DNA of 36,730 nucleotides, from assembly GCA_041660525.1 (NCBI GenBank), contig JBAZWD010000016.1:1-36730 (forward strand). The letters run 5' to 3'. This document shows, piece by piece, positions 1 through 7,578 of the stretch; position 1 is the first letter of the stretch; the number at the start of each line of letters is the position of its first letter. The notes under the pieces are model-generated. The model saw only the letters and a program-made list of their open reading frames with translations, was not told where the DNA came from and did not search any database. This DNA is from JABCZS01 sp041660525. GTDB lineage: Bacteria; Pseudomonadota; Gammaproteobacteria; JABCZS01. A program made the translations under genes and the position numbers.

Positions 1-287
1 AGCAATGGATCCAGTTAGATCGCGTTGAAGGACGTTGGAGGTATGCTTCGCTTGAGGGACAAGATTTTACTCAGAAATTAGCATTTGCATACCAGTTTTT
101 GTATGAAAATCATGATGGCTTAAGTATGCCTGTATTGCGTGATATTTTAATGGAACGCTTAGGTATTGCAAGACGCACCGCCTATAAAGTGATTGAAAAA
201 TTAAAATCACACCCTGATGTTCAAGTGATCCGCTTAGGGACACAACAGCATTTATCTGTTCTAGTGCCACCCAAAATTCGGGATTAG
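1..287 (+). CDS. C-terminal end of a winged-helix protein (partial)
   Basis: The reading frame is open from base 3 with no stop until TAG at 285-287, so this is the 3' end of a gene that begins left of the window; 94 codons are visible. The last 60 residues look like a winged helix-turn-helix: LRDILMERLGIARRTAYKVI resembles a recognition-helix region, followed by a short beta wing. Such C-terminal domains occur in plasmid or element replication, partition and helicase proteins, but too little remains to name the family. An internal ATG at 99 gives a 62-residue product; I think this is only an internal Met, because the same frame reads well upstream of it. It is the last gene before the regulatory stretch that leads into the conjugation operon. 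Confidence 0.55.
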   Translation, partial: QWIQLDRVEGRWRYASLEGQDFTQKLAFAYQFLYENHDGLSMPVLRDILMERLGIARRTAYKVIEKLKSHPDVQVIRLGTQQHLSVLVPPKIRD

Positions 288-584
288 TAATGGTTTTATG
301 CGCACAAAAAACCAATCACTTCCCTTTGTGCACGCCCATGTGCATAAAAGGCATGCACGGACACCTGCACACTATTGTTATTATAAAAAATCCAGATCAA
401 TCATGCAGATAACAATTTTCTTTGCATGTGTCCGTGCGAGTGTGCATTTTTGGCACACACAAAAATTTATTTTTATTAATCAATCAATTACAAAACTGTG
501 CCTGTGCCCCCTACTACGTAGGGGAAAACTACTTTCCCTACATCGTAGGGGACATACATGTTCTTAACCTAAAGGAGTCAAAAT
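288..584. promoter_or_regulatory. Palindrome-rich leader upstream of the antiterminator-like gene
   Basis: This stretch holds no convincing gene. It is full of TGTGCA/TGCAC-type words between about 325 and 455. One inverted pair is exact: GCACGGACAC at 355-364 against GTGTCCGTGC at 428-437. Near the downstream gene are two similar short palindromes, CCCCTAC-TAC-GTAGGGG (508-524) and CCCTAC-ATC-GTAGGG (536-550), with centres 27 bp apart. Such paired palindromes in front of a gene usually bind a dimeric regulator; the regulator is unknown. A good Shine-Dalgarno (AAAGGAG, 571-577) follows, 7 bases before the ATG at 585. Confidence 0.5.
508..551. repeat. Tandem pair of GTAGGGG palindromes (candidate operator)
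   Basis: Two copies of an inverted repeat, each with arms (C)CCCTAC and GTAGGG(G) around a 3-base centre, lie at 508-524 and 536-550. The right arm of the first and the left arm of the second can also pair (GTAGGGGAAA with TTTCCCTAC), giving a larger alternative hairpin. They end about 20 bases before the Shine-Dalgarno of the antiterminator-like gene. A repressor or activator site, or an RNA switch between alternative hairpins, would both fit. Confidence 0.5.
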
Positions 585-1145
585 ATGAGCGTATTAGAAA
601 TTATCACTAAGTTATCTGTAAAAAGTGTTCATTGGGATCACGTGGGTGGACGAGGTCATTCAAGTTTCACAGCCTTTGATGTAGCTGCTTGTTTAACAGG
701 AAGTGAACAGCTTTATCATTTTGCTTGTTGGTATGTGAATGGTGATCAATCTTCTCGTGTTCAACTCTTAGGCTATTTGTTGCGTTGCACGCAACAAATA
801 GCCGTTCACCAACAATGGTCATGTGCTGAAAATATTGAACAGCTTAAGCGGTTATGTGATGCAGCGTTGACAGAGTTTGCAATGCCAAGACGTTGCACAC
901 ATTGCAAAGGTACAGGGGTGTGTAAAGTAGCTATTTGCGAGCGTTGTGCTGGAGAAGGGCAGATTGCTTATACGCGTGTTGTGTTAGCACAATTATGCGG
1001 CGTATCAGCTAATAATTGGAAAAAAACATGGGAGCCAAAATACACATGTGTTTTTGATTTGTTATTGCAAGAAAAACATTATTTAACTCAAAAATTATTA
1101 ACTCAATTAAAAGACAGTGATTCACATACGAATCATTGCAAGTGA
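585..1145 (+). CDS. Zinc-finger protein resembling phage Q antitermination proteins
   Basis: This 186-aa protein has a central DnaJ-like zinc-knuckle pair, CTHCKGTG (Cys104, Cys107) and CERCAGEG (Cys118, Cys121). It is followed by a helical segment with the pattern VSANNWKKTWEPKY (about 140-153) and a charged C-terminal helix. This order, a helical N-terminal half, two CxxCxGxG knuckles, then an HTH-like W..tW..rY segment, is what I know from the lambda/82-type Q antiterminators, which let RNA polymerase read through terminators downstream of a late promoter. An intrinsic terminator lies directly after the gene at 1210-1237 and the conjugation operon follows it, so antitermination of the tra operon is an attractive role. 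The start is ATG with AAAGGAG 7 bases upstream. A DnaJ-like or other zinc protein is the alternative. Confidence 0.6.
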   Translation: MSVLEIITKLSVKSVHWDHVGGRGHSSFTAFDVAACLTGSEQLYHFACWYVNGDQSSRVQLLGYLLRCTQQIAVHQQWSCAENIEQLKRLCDAALTEFAMPRRCTHCKGTGVCKVAICERCAGEGQIAYTRVVLAQLCGVSANNWKKTWEPKYTCVFDLLLQEKHYLTQKLLTQLKDSDSHTNHCK

Positions 1146-1209
1146 AATGCTTGTTAAGCGAGGGATGTTTTGGCATACTTTTTTACATAATGAATATTTT
1201 TATAAATTG

Positions 1210-1237
1210 AAAAACCCTGCATATTGCGGGGTTTTTT
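1210..1237 (+). terminator. Intrinsic terminator between antiterminator-like gene and tra operon
   Basis: AAAAACCCTGC (1210-1220) pairs with GCGGGGTTTTT (1226-1236) around the loop ATATT, with one G-T wobble, and the right arm runs into six Ts. It is a textbook Rho-independent terminator on the + strand. The next gene starts 41 bases downstream on the same strand, so the operon needs either its own promoter in 1238-1268 or read-through of this site. Confidence 0.85.
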
Positions 1238-1278
1238 ATTTTAATCATTTCAATTTTGTTTAAATTTCAGGAGCAATC

Positions 1279-2964
1279 ATGAACGGTTTAGATAAATCTA
1301 TTGCAGATAAAATACAATTTTGGTCCAAGCCAGACACTGTGAGCTATTGGGTAATTGATGTTGTATCGGACCATACACAACATGCTTCTCAAGCTAGAGC
1401 TTTGCAAGAGTTTTGGAAAACTTTAAGCGATGATAAGGAACCTAATAAATTATATTTAATGCAAAAGCTATTGGTAATTTTAACGTTTCCAGAGCAAGGG
1501 AATATTGTTCGCAATGGAAGTGCCTTACAAAATGCCATACAAGCACTTGATCCAGCATTATGCAGTCACATTAAACTAAACTTGATACAAGCTTTTCCTC
1601 AAGTAAGGGAAGCCCATACTTTGCAGATGCAGTTATCTGTTAAGACAGCAAGCTTTAAAGAATATTGGGGACATGTTTTCGATTTGATTACATTGATGGT
1701 TTTGTTAGATGCAAGCTTGCAATCCAGTTATTTATTTTCAAAAACAGAGTCTAGCCAAGAAGTGGCCCAGCGTGGTTCTTTAATAAGCTATGCAAGAATG
1801 TTACGCAGTATATCTGATTATTTTTATGGATTGGGTGTTGCAAACAATCATGACGTTATGGATGACGTGGCATTGATTAGCTCATTATTGCGTTCTAATG
1901 ATTCTGATAATACTTTATACGCGCGGTTTGTTATGGATATAGATGCAATAGAAGCCTGCCCAGAGCAACGTATGAGACTGGTGTTTTTAGCGATACAGCA
2001 TGCCTACAGCAAAATGGGTGACTATTTTGAGGAGTACCATGTTTTAGGCGATGGCTATCGCATGAGTCAAGAATTACGCCAAGCTATACAAGATCATCAG
2101 CAAGTTGTGAAATCTAAGCTAATAATCATGCAAGGCTCTAGCGCCTCGTCTATAACAGATTCCTTAAAAACATTTTGGTATCGTTGGGGTGCGCCAGCAG
2201 ATAGAGTTAAACAATTACAGGACGAACATGATTTTTTAGGTAAATTATTGTTCGTTAATCAACAAGGTTGTTTAAACTTAAAAATACTTGTGCAAATTCA
2301 AAACGTATATCCAAATATATTTTTACTCTGCCATCAAAAAACAAAAGAATTATATGCGAGCGTTAAAGATGATTTGAGTGAAAAATTAATGCAAAGAGCA
2401 AAAGTGGCTTCTGCTTCACCTAAACTAACCATGCGTCCAGATCATCCGTTGATGAAGTCACTGCAACAGCAAAGTAAAGCACGACTTATACAAGCGCCTC
2501 CGTTACATAAGCAAACACCACCAAGCAGCCCATTTTTATCTTCTGCAAGAGCATCAATTTCAGATGAAGCTGAAGAAGATGACAGCACGACACTATATTT
2601 GCCTGTGAAAGACATCGAACAATTATATGGCACTCCTCCTGAGCAGCGTGCGCTACATCAACATTCACGTGATTGTGGGAATGCGCAAAAAAATTATCTT
2701 ATTGATTGGATGAGCATAAATTTATCGCGTGGCACCTTACAGTTAAATAAATTAGAACAAGAAACTAGAGATTTGTGTTGTGTATATTGGAAATATAATA
2801 CAAAAGATCATTTTAAAACTCATTCTAATGTCTATGCCACAGAACAACAAGTAATTGAATATGCCAAGGGTGAACTTGCATTATTAGCTGGGAGCGAAGG
2901 CGATGCACAAGCCCTTATTGCACGTCAACGTCATGATAATTTAACAAGCTCTTACAAACATTAA
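1279..2964 (+). CDS. Unknown 561-aa helical protein at the head of the tra operon
   Basis: I do not recognise this protein. It has no signal peptide or membrane segment and looks almost wholly alpha-helical and soluble. A low-complexity linker (about residues 410-445, rich in P, S, D and E) separates a long N-terminal helical part from a shorter C-terminal part containing several Cys and Trp residues. The start is ATG with AGGAG (1270-1274) a few bases upstream. It follows the intrinsic terminator and is separated by only 12 bases from the next large gene, so the two are probably co-transcribed with the pilus genes. Its length and composition would fit a cargo or accessory protein as well as a conjugation factor. 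No catalytic motif is visible. Confidence 0.8.
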   Translation: MNGLDKSIADKIQFWSKPDTVSYWVIDVVSDHTQHASQARALQEFWKTLSDDKEPNKLYLMQKLLVILTFPEQGNIVRNGSALQNAIQALDPALCSHIKLNLIQAFPQVREAHTLQMQLSVKTASFKEYWGHVFDLITLMVLLDASLQSSYLFSKTESSQEVAQRGSLISYARMLRSISDYFYGLGVANNHDVMDDVALISSLLRSNDSDNTLYARFVMDIDAIEACPEQRMRLVFLAIQHAYSKMGDYFEEYHVLGDGYRMSQELRQAIQDHQQVVKSKLIIMQGSSASSITDSLKTFWYRWGAPADRVKQLQDEHDFLGKLLFVNQQGCLNLKILVQIQNVYPNIFLLCHQKTKELYASVKDDLSEKLMQRAKVASASPKLTMRPDHPLMKSLQQQSKARLIQAPPLHKQTPPSSPFLSSARASISDEAEEDDSTTLYLPVKDIEQLYGTPPEQRALHQHSRDCGNAQKNYLIDWMSINLSRGTLQLNKLEQETRDLCCVYWKYNTKDHFKTHSNVYATEQQVIEYAKGELALLAGSEGDAQALIARQRHDNLTSSYKH

Positions 2965-2976
2965 AAAAATATATTT

Positions 2977-5574
2977 ATGACATTTAAAAACATCAGCCCT
3001 GAACATATTTTTGCAAAGTCAAAAGAATTGCAAGATAAAATTAATGAATACTATGATCGTGCTGTAGATGTATTACAAGGAATTAATCGATATGTAGCCG
3101 CTCAGAGTCCAAGTAATGCTAAAAAAATCCCAATCCCTCATTTGATGTTTTATCTTTATAACCGTGAGCTGAATGATTTACTGGCAGAATTAGCATTAAA
3201 TTTTGATGAAATTATTGATTTAACACATTCGGCTATTCAAGAAGCATGGGGAAGCAGTGATTCTGAAAAATACTCTCCTGAAGTAAAAAATGCTGTTGTA
3301 AAAGGATTGGCTGATTTAGAAAAATTAAAAAACCTAAATAATGAATCAAATCCTATTGATGAAATTTTATCAGCAGATGGACAATTGCACGTAAGCGAAA
3401 TGCAATGGCAAGCGCCCATTACGAATTTAATGGGACGTATTGATGAGATTTTATCAACGACAGAACAAGCTATTGCTGATGCTGAAAATCCAACCTCGAA
3501 CATAAAGAGTAATACAGGCTTTCTTCAAGCATGGCAAAGCGTATTATCTCCCTTGCGGCAAGCTGGATTATTAAAGCGTGATTTTACGACAGATTTAGCG
3601 CGAGTTATACGTTTGCAAGTTAAACAAACCTATCAATCAATTGAGAAAGATACCAAATCAAAGGGACAACGTGAGTCTCAATATTGGGCAGAAGATGTGA
3701 TGAATGCTTTAACAGTGCATATCATTAATGTTCGCGATGGTCGTGTTTTAGAAGATCAAGCACAAGCTTCATTTAATTCTTTAATAAAATTAGTATTAAA
3801 TATAGCTAATTTAGCTTTAAAGCCTTTGATATGGCGTCAAAAAGAGTGGCTTGACCATATAACCCAACTACAAACAGATATATTAGCTTTAGACGTTAGT
3901 GAGGAAGTAAAAGCCGATTTAACTTTAGCCTTAAGACGAATAGAAAAAGGTGCATGTGTGGATAAGGCTGCTATACAAGCTTGTATTTCGCAGTTATATC
4001 AGAAAATTCATGATGCAGGTTGGTTCTCACCTTCGTTTGTTGATATTTGGTCTGATGCACGCAAACGATTATTACAAGTACAAAGGCATTTATTCCAAGC
4101 TATTAAAAAACGTGGAGATGATTTAGAACGCGTATTAATACAAATTTCCAACTCCCATGAGAAAGCATTTAATCAAAATTTATTTGTAGATATAATTGAT
4201 GGCTCAGTAAAGCAATGGTTAATAACTAAACAAGAAGAACTTTGCAGTATTCTAAAAAGCAAAAAACCTGCATCGTTGTCAAGCCAAAGTATTGAAGACT
4301 GGGAGCTAAGATATCGACAATTTTGGTTACGATTTTCGCAGAGCCTTGATAAGCAATGTTTCAATACTTCCTGGAATCAACGACAAGCATTTGAGCAAGC
4401 CCGGCGAAATTCTGCAAAAGCGCGCGATGATTTAAGTTCCCCTGAGTGTGGTGAAATGCTATTTAGTTTTGGTGAAGTTGATAAGGTCGCCCTTTTAAAT
4501 CTATTAGAATATATGTGGAATAAAACGTATAACTTTACAGTGATTGCACAAGATCCTGAACGTGACCGACTTTATAAAGTTTTGCATGGTCAATTGGCAG
4601 CTTCGCGTAGTACATTAGAAGTTGTGCATTATTTAAATGCTGCAATGTTAAGTATGCAAATGTCTCATTCCAAAGAAAGCTTGGCTTATCACATTTGGGG
4701 AAGGCCGTCACGTGGAGCAACGGTATTAGCTGAGGTTGTAGTTAAAGCACAAGAACTTGCCATATTACCAAAAAATGAATCGCTTGTTTTTTCAAATGTA
4801 ATATTTTGTATTATGTCTACTATGCAGTCTTATTTCAGTTGGCTATTTTTTCGAAAACCAGAGCAACAAGCTGATGTGGCACGCATTTTAAATACTGTAG
4901 TGCGTGAGCGTGAAAAAATGATGCTTGCGAAAAATCAATACAGTCAAGATCAGGCTGAAAATGCGATCATGAAACAAATTAAAGGGCTGTATGAATCTTT
5001 AGAGGCTGATTATGCAAGTCGTCCATTAGTGCGCCTAACGCGGTTTTTAGGTGGAGATTGTCGTAACGACTATATAGACTCTTGGAAGCGTGTATATACT
5101 CGACTTAAAGATGAACATCAACTTAATGCATTTCATGTTGAAGCACGGCCTGAGATTCTTTTACGGCTTGAGATCAGCATCCTTAAAATAAAAAAAATAT
5201 CTGGCATTAAAAACTTTTACCCAGGATTTACTGATGAACGTGATCGCGTTATTAGACTGCTTAATAGTTTAAAGAGAGTTATTCAAGAGCAAGGTTACGA
5301 TTCAATATCAGTTGCTAATGAATTTAATCGTGTGCTAGTCGGCCTTGAAGATAGAGATCAATTTTTCTATTCAGATTTTAGCGTGATTTTTAAAGATTGT
5401 TATGATGATTTAAAATCTTGTGGACTTCTAGTATTTGTAGAGCCACGAACTTTGCTTGAAGAAGAAATGGGAAAAAGCATGAGTGATATTCGTGAGGAAG
5501 CTCAACGCTATAAACGTGCTGCCGCTATCATGACAGGCAGGGCGGAAGCAACATTCAAGAAAATAAAAAAATGA
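2977..5574 (+). CDS. Unknown 865-aa helical protein in the tra operon
   Basis: This is an 865-residue, mostly alpha-helical, charged protein with no signal peptide and no clear transmembrane segment. A slightly hydrophobic helix near residues 605-625 (SNVIFCIMSTMQSYFSWLFF) is the only candidate for membrane contact. Coiled-coil-like heptads recur. I see no nucleotide-binding or nuclease motif. The gene begins 12 bases after the stop of the 561-aa gene and overlaps the next gene by four bases (ATGA at 5571-5574), so it is translationally coupled to the small HTH gene and then to the pilin. The arrangement ties both large unknown proteins to conjugation or to the regulation of it. F-type operons I know of have no such pair before traA. 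Confidence 0.8.
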   Translation: MTFKNISPEHIFAKSKELQDKINEYYDRAVDVLQGINRYVAAQSPSNAKKIPIPHLMFYLYNRELNDLLAELALNFDEIIDLTHSAIQEAWGSSDSEKYSPEVKNAVVKGLADLEKLKNLNNESNPIDEILSADGQLHVSEMQWQAPITNLMGRIDEILSTTEQAIADAENPTSNIKSNTGFLQAWQSVLSPLRQAGLLKRDFTTDLARVIRLQVKQTYQSIEKDTKSKGQRESQYWAEDVMNALTVHIINVRDGRVLEDQAQASFNSLIKLVLNIANLALKPLIWRQKEWLDHITQLQTDILALDVSEEVKADLTLALRRIEKGACVDKAAIQACISQLYQKIHDAGWFSPSFVDIWSDARKRLLQVQRHLFQAIKKRGDDLERVLIQISNSHEKAFNQNLFVDIIDGSVKQWLITKQEELCSILKSKKPASLSSQSIEDWELRYRQFWLRFSQSLDKQCFNTSWNQRQAFEQARRNSAKARDDLSSPECGEMLFSFGEVDKVALLNLLEYMWNKTYNFTVIAQDPERDRLYKVLHGQLAASRSTLEVVHYLNAAMLSMQMSHSKESLAYHIWGRPSRGATVLAEVVVKAQELAILPKNESLVFSNVIFCIMSTMQSYFSWLFFRKPEQQADVARILNTVVREREKMMLAKNQYSQDQAENAIMKQIKGLYESLEADYASRPLVRLTRFLGGDCRNDYIDSWKRVYTRLKDEHQLNAFHVEARPEILLRLEISILKIKKISGIKNFYPGFTDERDRVIRLLNSLKRVIQEQGYDSISVANEFNRVLVGLEDRDQFFYSDFSVIFKDCYDDLKSCGLLVFVEPRTLLEEEMGKSMSDIREEAQRYKRAAAIMTGRAEATFKKIKK

Positions 5575-5786
5575 ATTTTAGTAAACAACTTTTGCGTGAT
5601 ATTCAAACTATACGTAACAAGCGCCAACTCACATACCGCGAGTTGGCTAAGGAGTGTTTTGTGTCGTATGTAATATTATGGAAATTATTTGCAGGCAGAG
5701 TAAATAAAATATCATTACAAAATTTAGATCGGCTATGGAAATATCGCAAAAAATGGGAGAAGTATCTTGAAACAACTTATCAGTAG
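5571..5786 (+). CDS. Small Cro/XRE-like helix-turn-helix protein
   Basis: This 71-aa basic protein has the helical pattern LTYRELAKECFVSYVILWKL (about residues 20-39), which fits an XRE/Cro-type helix-turn-helix, followed by a third helix with ISLQNLDRLW. It has little besides the DNA-binding domain. The ATG overlaps the stop of the preceding gene (ATGA), and its own 3' end covers the Shine-Dalgarno and start of the pilin gene, so it is embedded in the operon by coupling. A likely role is autoregulation of the tra operon, perhaps through the palindromes near 508-551, but no site can be assigned to it. Confidence 0.6.
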   Translation: MNFSKQLLRDIQTIRNKRQLTYRELAKECFVSYVILWKLFAGRVNKISLQNLDRLWKYRKKWEKYLETTYQ

Positions 5787-6066
5787 AAATTATTTACCTT
5801 TGTTATGCATGTGTTTGTGCTTATGCATTATACCAGATGCTTTCGCCAGTACTGGCGGTGGAGGTCTTTCGGATTTGGTTGATGATCTGAAAGAAATGTT
5901 AGATACATGGGTTGCGCAAGGCGTAATCCTATGTGCATTTGGTTTTGCACTGTTTCGTTGTGTTACCAAATTTGATTTTATGTCTATTGGTGGCGCATTA
6001 CTACTTGCCCTAGTAATTGCTTATGGCCCTGATTTTCTCCTATCTCTGACTGGGGCAACCATTTGA
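5767..6066 (+). CDS. traA: F-type conjugative pilin (TraA-like prepilin)
   Basis: This 99-aa protein has a long hydrophobic leader (LLCMCLCLCIIPDAFA) with an A-x-A signal-peptidase site at about residues 25-27, then a Gly-rich start (STGGGG). Two hydrophobic helices (about 49-63 and 73-95) are joined by a short basic turn (CVTKFDF). That is the TraA/VirB2 prepilin layout, and it sits directly before traL as in F-type operons. The start is TTG at 5767 with GGGAGA (5755-5760) six bases upstream; it overlaps the HTH gene by 20 bases. A TraF-type S26 peptidase is encoded later in the operon, which in other systems goes with a cyclic pilin. The mature protein would be about 72 residues. Confidence 0.75.
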   Translation: MKQLISRNYLPLLCMCLCLCIIPDAFASTGGGGLSDLVDDLKEMLDTWVAQGVILCAFGFALFRCVTKFDFMSIGGALLLALVIAYGPDFLLSLTGATI

Positions 6067-6344
6067 AGCCTGTTTATGTTCCAAAATACTTAGACGAGCC
6101 GCCCAAATTTTTGTTGTGGACATATCCGCAGTTTGTTTGTTTATGTACACCATTTTTATTGGGACTAATGATGAAACAAATGCTATGGGGGTTGGTTGTT
6201 TCAGTAATGCTTGTATGGATTCTAAGACAATGCAAACAAATATTTAAAGACGTAAATGTAATGAGTTTATTGTATTGGTATTTGCCACAGCAGAAAATTT
6301 TTCAAAGTTTGCCACCTTCGTATATTAGGGAGTATTTAGGATGA
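6063..6344 (+). CDS. traL: TraL, conjugal transfer pilus assembly protein
   Basis: TraL is a small inner-membrane component of F-type type IV secretion (VirB3-like). The 93-aa product opens with the characteristic YVPKYLDEPPKFLLWT and has two adjacent membrane segments (about 22-52). It then has a cytoplasmic tail with LYWYLP, the usual 'l.yW.lP' signature near the C-terminus. The start is TTG at 6063, overlapping the traA stop, with GGGG at 6052-6055. The stop overlaps the ATG of traE. Position between pilin and TraE supports the call. Confidence 0.88.
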   Translation: MKPVYVPKYLDEPPKFLLWTYPQFVCLCTPFLLGLMMKQMLWGLVVSVMLVWILRQCKQIFKDVNVMSLLYWYLPQQKIFQSLPPSYIREYLG

Positions 6345-6901
6345 TTAAAGGTCAATACGATTCGGTTTTAATGCAATTATTACAAGCTCGCAATCGGCTG
6401 GTAGTGATATTAAGTGGGGTTATCGTTGTTCTTTTTATATTGTTATTGATTTTGATACCGCTTTCTCAAAAACGTGAGCAGATCGTAGTGCTGCCTGATG
6501 TGGTAACTGAACCTTTTACTATCAGTGCAAAAAAAGTCTCTGCCAGCTATTTAAGGCAGATGGGAGATTATTACACACGTTTAGTTTATAGCGTCACACC
6601 TGAATCCGTTGATGCACAAATAGATACTTTATTATTTCATGTGCCACCGCAGTATACAAATGAAATGAAGCTAGAACTAGTTGATTATGCAGATGCAGTA
6701 AAACAAAAAAACCTGATGAGTTCATTTTATCCTATTGAGTTTGCAGTCAATGAAGACAAGCTTTTATTGGATGTTGTCGGCGAATTTATTGTGTTCTGGG
6801 GAGATGAGCAGGTTGTTTCTAAGAAAACCTTACAAGTACAGTTTCTGTACCAACAAGGTAGATTGTGGGTGCAATCTATCACTATAGGGGATATTGCATG
6901 A
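6341..6901 (+). CDS. traE: TraE, type IV secretion core protein (VirB8-like)
   Basis: TraE is a bitopic inner-membrane protein of the F-type mating channel with a VirB8-like periplasmic fold. The 186 residues comprise a short cytoplasmic N-terminus, one membrane helix (about 19-42) and a periplasmic domain with the usual 'S..Yl..m..y...l' region (VSASYLRQMGDYYTRLVYSV) and a beta-rich C-terminus. Length matches the family (about 180-200 aa). Both ends overlap neighbours: ATGA with traL upstream, and ATGA (6898-6901) with traK downstream. Confidence 0.88.
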   Translation: MIKGQYDSVLMQLLQARNRLVVILSGVIVVLFILLLILIPLSQKREQIVVLPDVVTEPFTISAKKVSASYLRQMGDYYTRLVYSVTPESVDAQIDTLLFHVPPQYTNEMKLELVDYADAVKQKNLMSSFYPIEFAVNEDKLLLDVVGEFIVFWGDEQVVSKKTLQVQFLYQQGRLWVQSITIGDIA

Positions 6902-7578
6902 ATAAATTATTAACAGTAGGTTGTTTAACGTTATCACTTTCAGTGTTTGCACAAGACTTTGTAGTTAAAGATGGACAAACTATTGATGCATTAATTTCTA
7001 GTGAAAATCTTAATAGGATTTATTTAAAAGATGATCGCATTGAAAGTATTAAAGCATTAGAAGGTCAATTTCAGAGTCAGCATGATGCACAAACAGGGGA
7101 GTTGTATTTAAAACCGAATCTAGCTTATCAAGAAAAACCAATAAATTTATTTATCACTAGTGAGCAGGGGTTTTCATACGCATTAACATTGAAGCCTGGA
7201 AGTAAAACACCTCAAACCATCATGTTGGATAATCTACAAGCATATTCAATCGATGAAAAAATAAATGCACAAAATGAAATCCATGCATTACTCAACCAGA
7301 TGTATATGGGCATCGGTAATGATGAATTTGTGCGCCAAGTCATCGATGTTGAAGGTAAATCTATTATTCGCGATGAAATTGCAATCTCACACCAAACAAA
7401 CTTCTGGGGACAAGATTATGTCGGAGAAGTACTGCTTGTCACTAATGATTCAGATAAAACAATAACCTTACATGAGGAAGATGTTGCGGATAATAACACA
7501 ATCGCGCTCGTCTTATTATCACATGAATTAGAACCCGAACAATACACAGTAGCTTATAGAGTAAAACGTCATGCTTAA
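6898..7578 (+). CDS. traK: TraK, secretin-like type IV secretion protein (VirB9-like)
   Basis: TraK forms the outer ring of the F-type channel with TraB and TraV. I place the start at ATG 6898, which overlaps the traE stop and has AGGGGA a few bases upstream; this gives 226 aa with a clear signal peptide (MNKLLTVGCLTLSLSVFA/Q). The mature N-terminus has the secretin-like start DFVVKDGQTIDALISSENLN. The C-terminal half is beta-rich and ends in LEPEQYTVAYRV. The family is about 240 residues, so the gene is full length. Its 3' end overlaps traB by 8 bases. Confidence 0.85.
   Translation: MNKLLTVGCLTLSLSVFAQDFVVKDGQTIDALISSENLNRIYLKDDRIESIKALEGQFQSQHDAQTGELYLKPNLAYQEKPINLFITSEQGFSYALTLKPGSKTPQTIMLDNLQAYSIDEKINAQNEIHALLNQMYMGIGNDEFVRQVIDVEGKSIIRDEIAISHQTNFWGQDYVGEVLLVTNDSDKTITLHEEDVADNNTIALVLLSHELEPEQYTVAYRVKRHA

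Noticed and set aside
298..610. Two overlapping open frames of 89 and 62 codons before the antiterminator-like gene
   Set aside because: Their translations follow the repeat-rich leader (many His, Cys, Arg), they have no ribosome site and overlap the start of a well-supported gene.
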